From Salirhabdus sp. Marseille-P4669 (GTDB lineage: Bacteria; Bacillota; Bacilli; Bacillales; Alkalibacillaceae), in contig NZ_OEQK01000007.1 in NCBI RefSeq assembly GCF_900240405.1, forward strand, positions 62,001-126,000: a stretch of 64,000 nucleotides of DNA, given 5' to 3'. A program made the translations under genes and the position numbers. The notes beneath the pieces were generated by a model. The model saw only the letters and a list, made by a program, of their open reading frames with translations, made no database searches and was not told the DNA's origin. How positions within the stretch are numbered: the first letter of the stretch is position 1; each line of letters opens with the position of its first letter. Positions 18,212 to 26,647 of this stretch are shown piece after piece.

Positions 18212-18580
18212 ATGGGAAGAAGCCCGATAAAAAACAGAGTGAATTTAGTCTTTATTCCAGTCAGTAATCTTAAAAAATCAAAGGAATGGTACGCAAGGAT
18301 TTTAGGAATCAATGATGGGGAAATTCATTTTGATCATTTATTTGTTGCAGAAATGGAAGGAACAGGTTTAATACTTGACGAAATGCCAATGTGGAGAGAT
18401 GAGAATGGAGAGCTACCCAGACTTAATGTTCCTGCAATCCAATTTGGTACAGAGGATGTTCATTCGTCCTATAAGTTTATGAAAGAGCAAGGTGTTGAAC
18501 TTGTAACAGACGTTCAGCATGATCACTTTTTTGTGTTTAAAGACCCTGATGGTAATATGTTGATGGTATGTGAGGATTAG
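18212..18580 (+). CDS. VOC family protein 2
   Basis: A 122-residue VOC module: RVNLVFIPVSNLKKSKEWYARILG at the start and HFFVFKDPDGNMLMVCED at the end. ATG 18212 follows GAGGGAGG. It is the last gene of the 14.4-18.6 kb cluster. The following 366 bp hold one terminator (about 18732-18765) and nothing else I can identify. Confidence 0.82.
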   Translation: MGRSPIKNRVNLVFIPVSNLKKSKEWYARILGINDGEIHFDHLFVAEMEGTGLILDEMPMWRDENGELPRLNVPAIQFGTEDVHSSYKFMKEQGVELVTDVQHDHFFVFKDPDGNMLMVCED

Positions 18581-18731
18581 TATTTTACGAGTGGAAAATG
18601 GATTTACAGTAAGTCACAAAAGTTTGTTTGATAACTAATGGTAAAAAGGTAAACAAGTAGTACATCCTTTATATCTACCACAAACATTCTAGTTACGTGG
18701 AGTGTGCTGTTCTACTAAATACGAAATGAGA

Positions 18732-18765
18732 AAGCAGGGGACCAATAAGGTTCTCTGTTTTTTTA
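18732..18765 (+). terminator. Rho-independent terminator
   Basis: GCAGGGGACC pairs imperfectly with GGTTCTCTGT followed by T7, in the gap after the sigma/GyrI/VOC cluster. Confidence 0.7.
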
Positions 18766-18947
18766 TTGTCTAGGAATCTAACCTTTTGGAATCCGTTTAT
18801 TGTCATAGCTTTATAGCGAAGTGAAAATAAGCTTTGGTGAAAAGGATGTAGCAGTAGAAAAAGAGAATAACTGTTATAAAAGGTGAACCATTTCCCGATT
18901 TCGTTTGTATAAGAGATAAAACAGTAAATTATTGGGGAGGTGCGAAG

Positions 18948-19325
18948 ATGACCACAATGATTGGTTGGATCATCAGCACGATTTTTGCAGCGGTGCTAGG
19001 TACGGTATTTGCTGTCATAATTGGGACAATGAACAAAAAGGTTGTCCGTAATTCTAAGGGAGACATTGACTTTGAAAAATCCTCCATTTATTTTTATTGG
19101 ACTAGATGGGATACCGTAATGGTTATCGCAGCAGTTTACACGTTTTTATGCATAACAGGATTATTAGTATTTCTTTTACGTGGCGATACGATTAACAGTC
19201 CATTTATTCAGTTCTTTATGCATCAAACCTTTGTATTTGCTCTTATTACCTTCATTTGGTTTATTACGAAATTAGCTTATGTATATAAAGGGATTAAAGA
19301 GCGGTGGTCCGATGAACTCTATTAG
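18948..19325 (+). CDS. Small membrane protein of an ECF sigma operon
   Basis: A 125-residue protein with three predicted membrane helices (about 5-27, 50-75, 90-112) and a charged loop. I do not recognise a family. ATG 18948 follows GGGGAGGTG. Its 3' end overlaps the ATG of an ECF sigma gene by 14 bp, so it may act in sensing or in controlling that sigma factor. Confidence 0.75.
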   Translation: MTTMIGWIISTIFAAVLGTVFAVIIGTMNKKVVRNSKGDIDFEKSSIYFYWTRWDTVMVIAAVYTFLCITGLLVFLLRGDTINSPFIQFFMHQTFVFALITFIWFITKLAYVYKGIKERWSDELY

Positions 19326-19848
19326 GGTGGAAGATGCGATCGTTCAAGTTCAACAAGGGAACAAAGAGGCATTAGAGGTAATCTATTCGATGTTTAAAGC
19401 ACCACTTTATCAATTTGTTTTTCGCTATACGAATAATGAACAACTAAGTATTGATATTGTTCAAGATAGCTTTGAAAAGCTCCAAAGAAAAATTCATCAA
19501 TACAATCCTGAAAAAGGGAAGCTGAAAACATACTTATTTCAAATAGCATATAACACGATGATTACGAAGGTGAAACGTCAAAACAGGCTTCGTTCGTTAC
19601 TGCCTTTTCTTGCTGAGGATATCAAAGTAGCACATCGTGAGAATTACGAGGAAAAGTGGGCCGTGCAAGCTGCGATAGAGTCTTTGCCAGAGGATTTACG
19701 GGTGGTAGTGCTACTTATGTATTATCACGACTTAACACAAAAGGAAATTTCCTCTATATTAAACATCCCTGTAGGAACGGTGAAGTCAAGGCTGCATCGA
19801 GCGTTACAAAAACTAAAAATGGAATTAGAGGTGAATGAGGATGCATAA
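19312..19848 (+). CDS. ECF-type RNA polymerase sigma factor
   Basis: A 178-residue sigma factor. Region 2 includes SIDIVQDSFEKLQRKIHQ and KLKTYLFQIAYNTMI; region 4 includes LPEDLRVVVLLMYYHDLT and IPVGTVKSRLHRALQKL. Start ATG 19312 lies inside the end of the preceding membrane gene. The next ORF, a small single-pass membrane protein, overlaps its stop, as sigma/anti-sigma pairs often do. Confidence 0.9.
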   Translation: MNSIRVEDAIVQVQQGNKEALEVIYSMFKAPLYQFVFRYTNNEQLSIDIVQDSFEKLQRKIHQYNPEKGKLKTYLFQIAYNTMITKVKRQNRLRSLLPFLAEDIKVAHRENYEEKWAVQAAIESLPEDLRVVVLLMYYHDLTQKEISSILNIPVGTVKSRLHRALQKLKMELEVNEDA

Positions 19849-20083
19849 TCCATTTGACGCGGAGGAAGAGCTAAAGCAAAAGCTGGATCAGTATACTGTC
19901 GAAGTGCCAGATTTCCCGGTAAAGAAAGCAAGAACAACACGGATTGCGAATTGGGTATTTGCCCCGACTTACATTCCGTTTCCTGAAGTTGGCTATAAGC
20001 AGGTATCGGCTAAGGTGATCGTTTCCTTGCCACTTTTCATAATTCCAGTTACGTTTATTCCAATTTTGTTTTTCATTAAGTAG
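19841..20083 (+). CDS. Small single-pass membrane protein, possible anti-sigma partner
   Basis: An 80-residue protein with a charged cytoplasmic N-terminus (HNPFDAEEELKQKLDQYTV) and one C-terminal membrane helix (VIVSLPLFIIPVTFIPILFFI). No zinc-finger HxxxCxxC is present, so it is not a standard ZAS anti-sigma factor. ATG 19841 (GAGG 8 bp upstream) overlaps the sigma stop; ATG 19835 is in frame too. The role is inferred from position. Confidence 0.65.
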   Translation: MHNPFDAEEELKQKLDQYTVEVPDFPVKKARTTRIANWVFAPTYIPFPEVGYKQVSAKVIVSLPLFIIPVTFIPILFFIK

Positions 20084-20199
20084 GAATAGTATAGGGTTGA
20101 AATTTGTCTAATTTGGTAATATTTAACTTGCCAAAAATACTATTCTGTTTTACTATTAAACTATTCAATACAATATATTGTGTTGATTAATTGAATAAT

Positions 20200-20505
20200 A
20201 ACTATATTTAGTATCGCCTTAAAGGGAGATGCCAATAGGCTTAATAGGGAATCTGGTGAAATACCAGAACTGCCCCCGCAACTGTAAATGCTGACGAAAT
20301 GAGTAGACCACTGTATAAGAAACTAGCAATGGTGCTTATATGGGAAGGACTCAAAGTAGAACGAAGCATAAGTCAGGAGACCTGTCTACCTTTAAGATGT
20401 TTCACTTCTTCGGGGACTGAGAAGATGAAACGGTGGCGCAGGTAGTAATAAGTACCTTTTTAAGCTGTCGTTTCATCCGCTCATTTACTGGAGCGGATTT
20501 TTTTA
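20200..20505 (+). promoter_or_regulatory. Cobalamin (B12) riboswitch with terminator
   Basis: The aptamer (about 20200-20400) has the B12-box landmarks: AAAGGGAGATGCC, GGGAATCTGGTGAAATACCAG, AACTGCCCCCGCAACTGTAA and AGTCAGGAGACC. The terminator at 20475-20505 pairs ATCCGCTC with GAGCGGAT plus T7. The antiterminator is visible: GATGAAACG at 20424-20432 is complementary to CGTTTCATC at 20469-20477, overlapping the terminator arm. The same GATGAAAC can pair with GTTTCACTTCTTC at 20399-20411. So B12 binding should switch off the ribonucleotide reductase genes. Confidence 0.97.
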
Positions 20506-20524
20506 TTTTATAGGGAGGAAAATC

Positions 20525-22813
20525 ATGATTACACAAGTAGAAAAAGAAAGAATCGAAGCATTAGAGGTGATAGATTCTGCCTCAACGAAATTTCAATTAG
20601 ATAGTGGACAACTAAAGGAGCACATCCTTCATCCGGATGTGAATCCATCTGAGATTAACGAACATATAATTAATTATGCACTCAACAATATTGCGATGGA
20701 TAAGCCGGATTGGACGTATGTTGCAGCCTGGACTTACTTAAAGGAACTATATAAAAAAGCCTCCGAAAATCGGGGTTATGAAGCGGCATTGAAGTATGGA
20801 AATTTTTATTACTTAATTGATACGCTAACCAAGCGCGGTATATACTCGACGGCTATCTTAGAATCGTATTCCATCGAAGAAATTACGGAACTAGGAAAGG
20901 AAATAAATGCGAATCGGGACTTATTGTTTAATTACATAGGGCTATTTTTGTTAGCTGACCGTTATTTAGCGAAAGACCATGATGGGAATGTATTTGAACT
21001 GCCCCAGGAACGTTTCATGATTATTGCGATGACCCTTATGCAAAAGGAAGACAAAAAGAGCAGGCTGTCATTGGTGAAGGAAGCTTACTGGGGTTTAAGT
21101 AATTTATATATGACTGTTGCAACCCCGACTTTATCGAATGCAGGTAAGAGCTTTGGCCAACTTTCCTCCTGTTTTATTGATACAGTAGAAGATTCACTAG
21201 ATGGTATTTATACGAACAATTGGGATATTGCTAGACTTAGTAAGGACGGAGGGGGAATTGGAGTTTATTACGGAAAGGTTCGGGCCCTTGGGTCTGATAT
21301 TAAAAAGTTTAAAGGCAATTCCTCGGGAGTTATTCCTTGGATTCGATTGCTTAATGATACAGCTGTTAGTGTCGATCAACTCGGACAACGCCAAGGAGCA
21401 GTAGCGGTATATTTAGATGTGTTTCACAAAGATATTATGAATGGTTTTCTCGACTTGAAAACAAATAACGGGGATGAACGAAGAAAGGCACATGATATTT
21501 TTACAGGTGTTGCGATTCCAGATTTGTTTATGAAGAAGTTAGAGGAAAAGGATGAAAACGGTAAAAGCATTGGGGAATGGCATACGTTTTGTCCTCATGA
21601 AGTCAAACAATTTATGGGTTGGAAGGACGAGTTTGGAGATGCTCTTGGTTTAGAGGATTTCTATGATGAGGAAGACGAGAAAATGTTTTCACTCAAGTAT
21701 TACGAAGCAGTAGAGCATCCACTTCTACCAAGAAAAACGTATCGGGCGATGGACATTATGACCCGAATCATGATTTCACAATTAGAAACTGGGACGCCTT
21801 ATATGTTTTACCGGGATGAAGTAAATCGTCAGAACCCAAATAAGCACCTTTTAGGAGCAGGTAGAACAGCGATTTTCTGTAGTAACCTATGCACAGAAAT
21901 AACACAAAACATGTCTGCAACTACAATAGAAAAAGAGTATATAGATGAACATCAAAATCTCCTCATTGTGCGGAAACCTGGTGACTTTGTAGTTTGTAAT
22001 TTGTCCTCTATTCATTTGCCAAGAGCTGTACGAGCTGGTGTCTTGCAACGATTAATTCGTATTCAAATGCGGATGTTAGATAACGTAATCGATATAAATC
22101 CGCTAAAAGTGAAACAAGCGGAGATTACAAATAAACGATATCGTGCTGTTGGATTAGGTACTTTCGGATGGCACCATCTTCTAGCACTTGAAGGAATATA
22201 CTGGGAGACGGATGAAGCTGTCGCTTATGCGAACCAGTTATACGAGGATATTGCATATTATACAATCAAGTCTTCGATGGAACTTGCTAAGGAGAAGGGC
22301 GCATATGCAGAAATAGAAGGATCCGAATGGCAAACGGGTCAATATTTTGAGCGAAAAGGCTATACGTCAGAACGATGGACAAAATTAAAGCAGGATGTTG
22401 GAGAATATGGTGTGCGAAATGGATGGATGATGGCGGTCGCACCAAATTCATCTACAGCAAAAATAGGTGGTTCCACAGATGGGATTGATCCTATCTATGC
22501 AGTGGAGTATGCGGAGGAAAAGAAAAATTTTAAATTTAAGGTTACACCGCCTGACCTTAATCATCGTACCTATGCATTTTATCGTCGAGCTCGTCACGAG
22601 TTAGACCAACAATGGAGCATTAAGCAAAATGCAGCACGTCAACGTCACATTGATCAGTCCATTAGTTTTAACATATATGTCCGCCATGATATTAAAGCGA
22701 AGGATTTACTTAATTTGCACCTTCAGGCATGGAAACAAGGATTAAAAACTACCTATTACGTTAGAAGTACTTCCCAAGCAGAAATAGAAGAATGTGAAGC
22801 TTGTCATAGCTAA
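20525..22813 (+). CDS. nrdA: Class I ribonucleoside-diphosphate reductase, alpha subunit
   Basis: A 762-residue catalytic subunit that reduces ribonucleotides to deoxyribonucleotides. Visible are TPTLSNAGK, LSSCFIDTVEDS (redox Cys), the radical-site Cys and nearby Glu in SNLCTEI, the radical-transfer tyrosines in TTYYVRSTS, and C-terminal CEAC for thioredoxin exchange. The N-terminus is too short for a full ATP-cone. ATG 20525 follows AGGGAGGAAAA and is the first gene after the B12 riboswitch. Symbol nrdA is by motif similarity; nrdE would be the alternative. Confidence 0.94.
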   Translation: MITQVEKERIEALEVIDSASTKFQLDSGQLKEHILHPDVNPSEINEHIINYALNNIAMDKPDWTYVAAWTYLKELYKKASENRGYEAALKYGNFYYLIDTLTKRGIYSTAILESYSIEEITELGKEINANRDLLFNYIGLFLLADRYLAKDHDGNVFELPQERFMIIAMTLMQKEDKKSRLSLVKEAYWGLSNLYMTVATPTLSNAGKSFGQLSSCFIDTVEDSLDGIYTNNWDIARLSKDGGGIGVYYGKVRALGSDIKKFKGNSSGVIPWIRLLNDTAVSVDQLGQRQGAVAVYLDVFHKDIMNGFLDLKTNNGDERRKAHDIFTGVAIPDLFMKKLEEKDENGKSIGEWHTFCPHEVKQFMGWKDEFGDALGLEDFYDEEDEKMFSLKYYEAVEHPLLPRKTYRAMDIMTRIMISQLETGTPYMFYRDEVNRQNPNKHLLGAGRTAIFCSNLCTEITQNMSATTIEKEYIDEHQNLLIVRKPGDFVVCNLSSIHLPRAVRAGVLQRLIRIQMRMLDNVIDINPLKVKQAEITNKRYRAVGLGTFGWHHLLALEGIYWETDEAVAYANQLYEDIAYYTIKSSMELAKEKGAYAEIEGSEWQTGQYFERKGYTSERWTKLKQDVGEYGVRNGWMMAVAPNSSTAKIGGSTDGIDPIYAVEYAEEKKNFKFKVTPPDLNHRTYAFYRRARHELDQQWSIKQNAARQRHIDQSISFNIYVRHDIKAKDLLNLHLQAWKQGLKTTYYVRSTSQAEIEECEACHS

Positions 22814-22833
22814 CAAGTAATGGAGGAATCGTA

Positions 22834-23877
22834 ATGAATACTAAACCTTTAACACGTATAAAACTATTGAATTCAGATTTTCCAAACAAATCAACAGGAA
22901 TCATTAATGGAAAATCTTCCGGGCTGTTAAATTGGAACGATATTGCCTATCCACAAATGTACACTTTATATCAAACGCTTTTATCAAACTTTTGGAAAGC
23001 ACAAGAAATCAACATGCAGGATGATATAAAACAATGGGACCAGCTAACAGAGATTGAAAAGGATGTTTTTTTAACAATCAACACGCAGCTAGCATCCTTA
23101 GATAGCTTGCAAACCCCGACCATGAGCCAAGTTATGGATTATGTCACCGATTCTAGCTTTAAGGCAATATTCGCTGTTATTTCACAGCAGGAGGCTGTCC
23201 ATAATGAATCGTATTCTTATATTTTGAGCTCATTGGTTCCTTTAAATGTCCAAAATGAACGATTCAATCAGGCGAAAAGGGATCCAATTGTGCAAAAACG
23301 CAATCAGCTTATATTAGATGCTTATGAAGCTTTCCGAGAAAAACCAACGCCACAAACCTTATTACAGCTAGCAGTTCATTCCATTAATCTAGAAGGAATA
23401 TACTTCTATGCGGGCTTTGCTTTCTTTTATCATCTTGCTAGACAACAAAAAATGCTTAAAACAAGTACGATGATTAGTTATATCCAAAGGGACGAGATGC
23501 AGCATGCCTATTTTATCTCTCAGTTTATACGTATTTTATTAACTGAAAATGCGGAGCTGAATACAGAAGAAAATATGCAATACATTTACAATTCAATAAA
23601 AAAAGCAACAGAGCTCGAGAAGGAATGGGCACATTATATTTTGCAGAATATTAACGGAATAGACTTAACGGAATTTGGATTTTATCTAGAATATTTAGCG
23701 AACAAACGTCTACGTCAAATTGGACTAGATAACCTATTCACAGAACGAGACAATCCGATGCCATGGATACACGTCTTTAGTGATGAAATGATGAACGAAA
23801 CAAAGTCTGACTTCTTTGAGCAAAAATCAAGAAGCTACTCAAAAGTTACCGAATCCAATGGGTTTGATGAGCTGTAG
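22834..23877 (+). CDS. nrdB: Class I ribonucleotide reductase, beta subunit
   Basis: A 347-residue ferritin-like radical subunit. Metal ligands and radical Tyr are retained: Asp in LASLDSLQT, QEAVHNESYSY (Glu, His and the radical-position Tyr), Glu in INLEGIYFY, and Glu/His in QRDEMQHAYF. It forms the radical that is passed to NrdA. It starts 20 bp after nrdA behind GGAGG. The next gene is a flavodoxin 5 bp away, which points to oxidant or electron supply for cofactor assembly. Confidence 0.94.
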   Translation: MNTKPLTRIKLLNSDFPNKSTGIINGKSSGLLNWNDIAYPQMYTLYQTLLSNFWKAQEINMQDDIKQWDQLTEIEKDVFLTINTQLASLDSLQTPTMSQVMDYVTDSSFKAIFAVISQQEAVHNESYSYILSSLVPLNVQNERFNQAKRDPIVQKRNQLILDAYEAFREKPTPQTLLQLAVHSINLEGIYFYAGFAFFYHLARQQKMLKTSTMISYIQRDEMQHAYFISQFIRILLTENAELNTEENMQYIYNSIKKATELEKEWAHYILQNINGIDLTEFGFYLEYLANKRLRQIGLDNLFTERDNPMPWIHVFSDEMMNETKSDFFEQKSRSYSKVTESNGFDEL

Positions 23878-23882
23878 ATATT

Positions 23883-24332
23883 ATGAAAATAGCAATAGTG
23901 TATACTTCGGTAACTGGTAATACGAAAGAACTTGCAGAAATGCTCTTCAACATATTCAAAGCCGATTTTCCGAGCATCGAGTTCTATACTATTGATGAGT
24001 TTCCAATGGAGAGGCTGCATCAATATGATGGTATTATCATTGGAACGTATACGTGGGGGAATGGAAATCTACCAAGACAAATGCGAAGTCTTTATAGCGC
24101 CTTTGAGAATCAAGAGACAAAACATATTGTAACCGGAGTTTTTGGTACTGGAGATCGATTCTATCCAAACTTCTGTGGTGCTGTAGAGCATTTTCGAGAC
24201 ATGCTTTATGTTCAAACGGATTTAGCAGTAACCTTAAAAGTAGAACTACGCCCCCAATCTACTGATTATCATCGTTGTATAGCATTTTTACAGTCCTTTC
24301 GGAAAAAGGCATTGGAAAAATTGGTCAGGTAG
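23883..24332 (+). CDS. Flavodoxin, probable partner of the ribonucleotide reductase
   Basis: A 149-residue flavodoxin: phosphate-binding loop TSVTGNTKELAEML, then GTYTWGNGNLPRQMR and GVFGTGDRFYPNFCGAVEHF around the FMN ring. It is longer than typical NrdI (about 130 residues) and closer to flavodoxins. Only 5 bp separate it from nrdB, so it shares the B12 riboswitch. It probably reduces or activates the NrdB metal site as NrdI does; that is inference. Confidence 0.85.
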   Translation: MKIAIVYTSVTGNTKELAEMLFNIFKADFPSIEFYTIDEFPMERLHQYDGIIIGTYTWGNGNLPRQMRSLYSAFENQETKHIVTGVFGTGDRFYPNFCGAVEHFRDMLYVQTDLAVTLKVELRPQSTDYHRCIAFLQSFRKKALEKLVR

Positions 24333-24486
24333 GGGTTGTCTATTTGCCCGAAACAGAGCGGGAGAGTAAAAACCGGTGACATAGGGGCTGTCAACGTGCC
24401 CGAAACAGAGTGAAAGGGTAAAAACCGGTCACATAGGGTTGTCAACGTGCTCGAAAGCGAGTCAATAAGCGAAAAACGGTTACATA
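24332..24486. repeat. Three tandem 52-bp repeats
   Basis: Units begin at 24332, 24384 and 24436 (52, 52, 51 bp). Shared core: TTGTC, then GCCCGAAACAGAG, then TAAAAACCGGT and CACATA. The third copy is the most diverged. The array begins at the flavodoxin stop codon. 52 is not a multiple of three, so it is not a coding repeat. Confidence 0.9.
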
Positions 24487-24551
24487 GCAATACTTACAAC
24501 CCCCGCTCTCAAAAAAATATATATGCCAGCATTAATATTCATAAAAAAACT

Positions 24552-24607
24552 AAGCTGCGGAAATACAAGGAGACTCCTGTGGAAGGCAGAGTGTATTTCC
24601 GCAGCTT
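24552..24607. repeat. Palindromic intergenic element
   Basis: 16-bp perfect arms, AAGCTGCGGAAATACA and its complement, enclose a 24-bp centre with AGGAGACTCCT. It lies between the flavodoxin and the convergent peroxidase gene. The GGAGACTCCTG core resembles interspersed elements seen in many Bacillaceae, from memory. It may also act as a terminator-like hairpin. Nothing else is visible in the rest of the 24333-24691 gap. Confidence 0.8.
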
Positions 24608-24691
24608 TATATAAGCATTTAGCTTGTACAAAAGGTCTATTAACTCACAATCATACTTCATTCAATCGAAACAAAATCTCAAAAAGAAATT

Positions 24692-25168
24692 CTAAAGGAC
24701 GCTCTTTAGATCCTCTTCTATCTTTTCTGGATCGGTTGTAGGAGCGTAACGTTTTACTACTTGACCCTCTCGATTTACCAAAAACTTAGTGAAATTCCAT
24801 TTGATGTTTTTCAGTAGCGCTCCTTTTTTCTGCTCCTTTAAATACACAAATAAAGGGTCAGCATTATCCCCATTCACATCAATTTTCGCGAACATCGGGA
24901 AGGTCACCCCGTAATTTGCTTGGCAAAATTGCGTCGTTTCCTCTATATCATCAAATTCTTGGTTGTTGAATTGGCTACATGGAAATCCCAACACTTCAAA
25001 TCCTTGCTCTTTATAGGATTCATACAACTTTTGTAAGCCTTCAAACTGCGGTGTGAAACCACATTTACTCGCAGTATTGACAATGAGTAGGGCTTTTCCT
25101 TCATAATCTTTTAAATCCTTCATTTCGCCATTGGGCATTTTTACTTGAAAATCATATACACTTCCCAC
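24692..25168 (-). CDS. Glutathione peroxidase-family thiol peroxidase
   Basis: A 158-residue cytoplasmic peroxidase of the GPx family, with peroxidatic Cys in NTASKCGFTPQ, GFPCSQFNNQE, and the Trp/Asn pair in WNFTKFLV. Gram-positive members use thioredoxin or bacillithiol rather than glutathione. It starts at GTG 25168 behind GGAGGAATTG. It is 12 bp downstream of a SLAP-domain gene on the same strand, so the two are likely cotranscribed. Confidence 0.93.
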   Translation of the reverse strand: MGSVYDFQVKMPNGEMKDLKDYEGKALLIVNTASKCGFTPQFEGLQKLYESYKEQGFEVLGFPCSQFNNQEFDDIEETTQFCQANYGVTFPMFAKIDVNGDNADPLFVYLKEQKKGALLKNIKWNFTKFLVNREGQVVKRYAPTTDPEKIEEDLKSVL

Positions 25169-25180
25169 TCCAATTCCTCC

Positions 25181-25564
25181 TTATTCATTTTTCAGTCTTA
25201 AAATTCCTTCTTCAATCGTGTCTGGAAGCTCGAAGCTACTAGCTGGAAAGATAAAGGTCCAGGGCATGCTCGTTTTCGGTTCAATACGGAGAGGCTTGAT
25301 TGTAAATGTATGTTCACCTAAGACTGTATTTCCATCAAGAAATTGTATCGCTGTTTGGTTGAAGGTAACATCGGTATTTGATTGATTATGTATTAATGCG
25401 GTAACTAATAATTCCTCTTTATAATTTTCCGCAATCCAAACCGTTGTAAATTGAAGCTCGTCTTCCAAGGATGGTATGGAATTAGTGAAGATTTCTTGTA
25501 TCTCTTGCCGATCTTTATCTGCTAACGTTTTATCCCATGCTGCTTCAAATTTAAGCTTTTGCAT
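25181..25564 (-). CDS. SLAP-domain protein
   Basis: A 127-residue protein without signal peptide. The pattern EAAWDKTLADKDRQEIQEIF, LLVTALIHNQSNTDVTFNQT and EPKTSMPWTFIFPASSFE matches the SLAP domain found in accessory-Sec/S-layer assembly proteins of Bacillales. ATG 25564 follows GGGGTG. It may work in surface-protein export, though its only neighbour here is a peroxidase. Confidence 0.78.
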   Translation of the reverse strand: MQKLKFEAAWDKTLADKDRQEIQEIFTNSIPSLEDELQFTTVWIAENYKEELLVTALIHNQSNTDVTFNQTAIQFLDGNTVLGEHTFTIKPLRIEPKTSMPWTFIFPASSFELPDTIEEGILRLKNE

Positions 25565-25764
25565 GTTAACACCCCAATTATATTCGTATTCACTTCATTA
25601 TACCTTCCTTTTCGAATTTCCAAAAATAATAGGTCATCTTTTAAAAGGCAGTACCATAAATTCAGGAATTTGCTTCTATTCCCATATGCTAGATACATAA
25701 AATAGGGTATTAAATATAATTCGCGTAAGTAGATTTCTTTTAAGTAAAAGAGGAGATGAGGAGC

Positions 25765-26583
25765 ATGTCATTAGTAGGTGGAACATATGTGGAGGTAGCT
25801 TCTGGGGTAGAATTATTTGTGCAAGATGTTGGAAGTGGGGAGCCTATCGTTTTTATTCCAGGATTCACCTTTACAACAGAAGTGTTTGAAAAGCAAGTAG
25901 AGCATTTTTCCAAAACAAATCGTGTGATTGTAGTAGACCCTAGAAGTCACGGAAGATCAACTGTGGTACTCCACGGAAATGACTATGTCACACATGGAAC
26001 AGATTTAGGAGTTGTTTTACAATCATTAGATATACAAAATCCAATCCTCGTTGGGTGGTCTTTTGGTTGCTTTACGGTTTGGGAATACGCGAAGCAGTTT
26101 GGTTATGATAAGGTAAAGGCTGCTATTTTAGTAGATATGCCACCAAAGTCTTTATCGACGAGCGCGGATGATTGGGTGGAAGGTTCCTTAGATGATATTG
26201 CAGCTATTTATAATGCTTATTTAATTCATTCAAAGGGCCAACGAGAATTTATTACCAGCTACATAACCTCTGTTATGGTACAAAGGGAGCTGGATCAGGA
26301 GGAGCTTACTTGGCTAGTGGAGCAATCATTAAAAACACCATACTACATTGCCGGGAACTTATTTGCATCGGGTATGTTTGCGGATTATCGCGAAGCAGCA
26401 AAGCTTGTAAGTGAAAGCATTCCGACATTAACGATTGTTGCAGAGCATTGGTCAGAAACAGCTATTGCCTATACGAATAAGCTAACACCTAAGTCAAAGG
26501 TGGAGGTGCTTGGAGGGCATATGATGTTTTGGGAGCATAGTGATATTTTTAACCAACTCGTAGGCGACTTCTTGTCCAAATAA
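25765..26583 (+). CDS. Alpha/beta hydrolase
   Basis: A 272-residue hydrolase: FIPGFTF oxyanion region, VVDPRSHGRS, nucleophile elbow GWSFGC and late His in LGGHMMFWEH. It resembles non-haem chloroperoxidase/esterase-like members. ATG 25765 has GATGAGGAG upstream; ATG 25756 is in frame but sits on the binding site. Transcribed alone, converging on the HAD gene. Substrate unknown. Confidence 0.86.
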   Translation: MSLVGGTYVEVASGVELFVQDVGSGEPIVFIPGFTFTTEVFEKQVEHFSKTNRVIVVDPRSHGRSTVVLHGNDYVTHGTDLGVVLQSLDIQNPILVGWSFGCFTVWEYAKQFGYDKVKAAILVDMPPKSLSTSADDWVEGSLDDIAAIYNAYLIHSKGQREFITSYITSVMVQRELDQEELTWLVEQSLKTPYYIAGNLFASGMFADYREAAKLVSESIPTLTIVAEHWSETAIAYTNKLTPKSKVEVLGGHMMFWEHSDIFNQLVGDFLSK

Positions 26584-26585
26584 AA

Positions 26586-26645
26586 TGGTGCCAATCTACA
26601 AGTAGTTTTTCATAATGGAAAAGCTATTTGGGATTGGCACCTAAA
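26586..26645. terminator. Bidirectional terminator
   Basis: GGTGCCAATC pairs with GATTGGCACC, with a further inner pairing, between convergent genes. The GGTGCC/GGCACC ends recall the REP-like element elsewhere, but the rest differs. Confidence 0.7.
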
Positions 26646-26647
26646 AA

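Noticed and set aside
18880-18925. ECF-type promoter TGAACC ... CGTT before the second ECF sigma operon
   Set aside because: The spacing between the elements is about 12 bp, shorter than the usual 15-17 bp.
24332-24486. CRISPR-like repeat arrays (also at 59179)
   Set aside because: Units are contiguous tandem repeats without unique spacers, and no cas genes are present.
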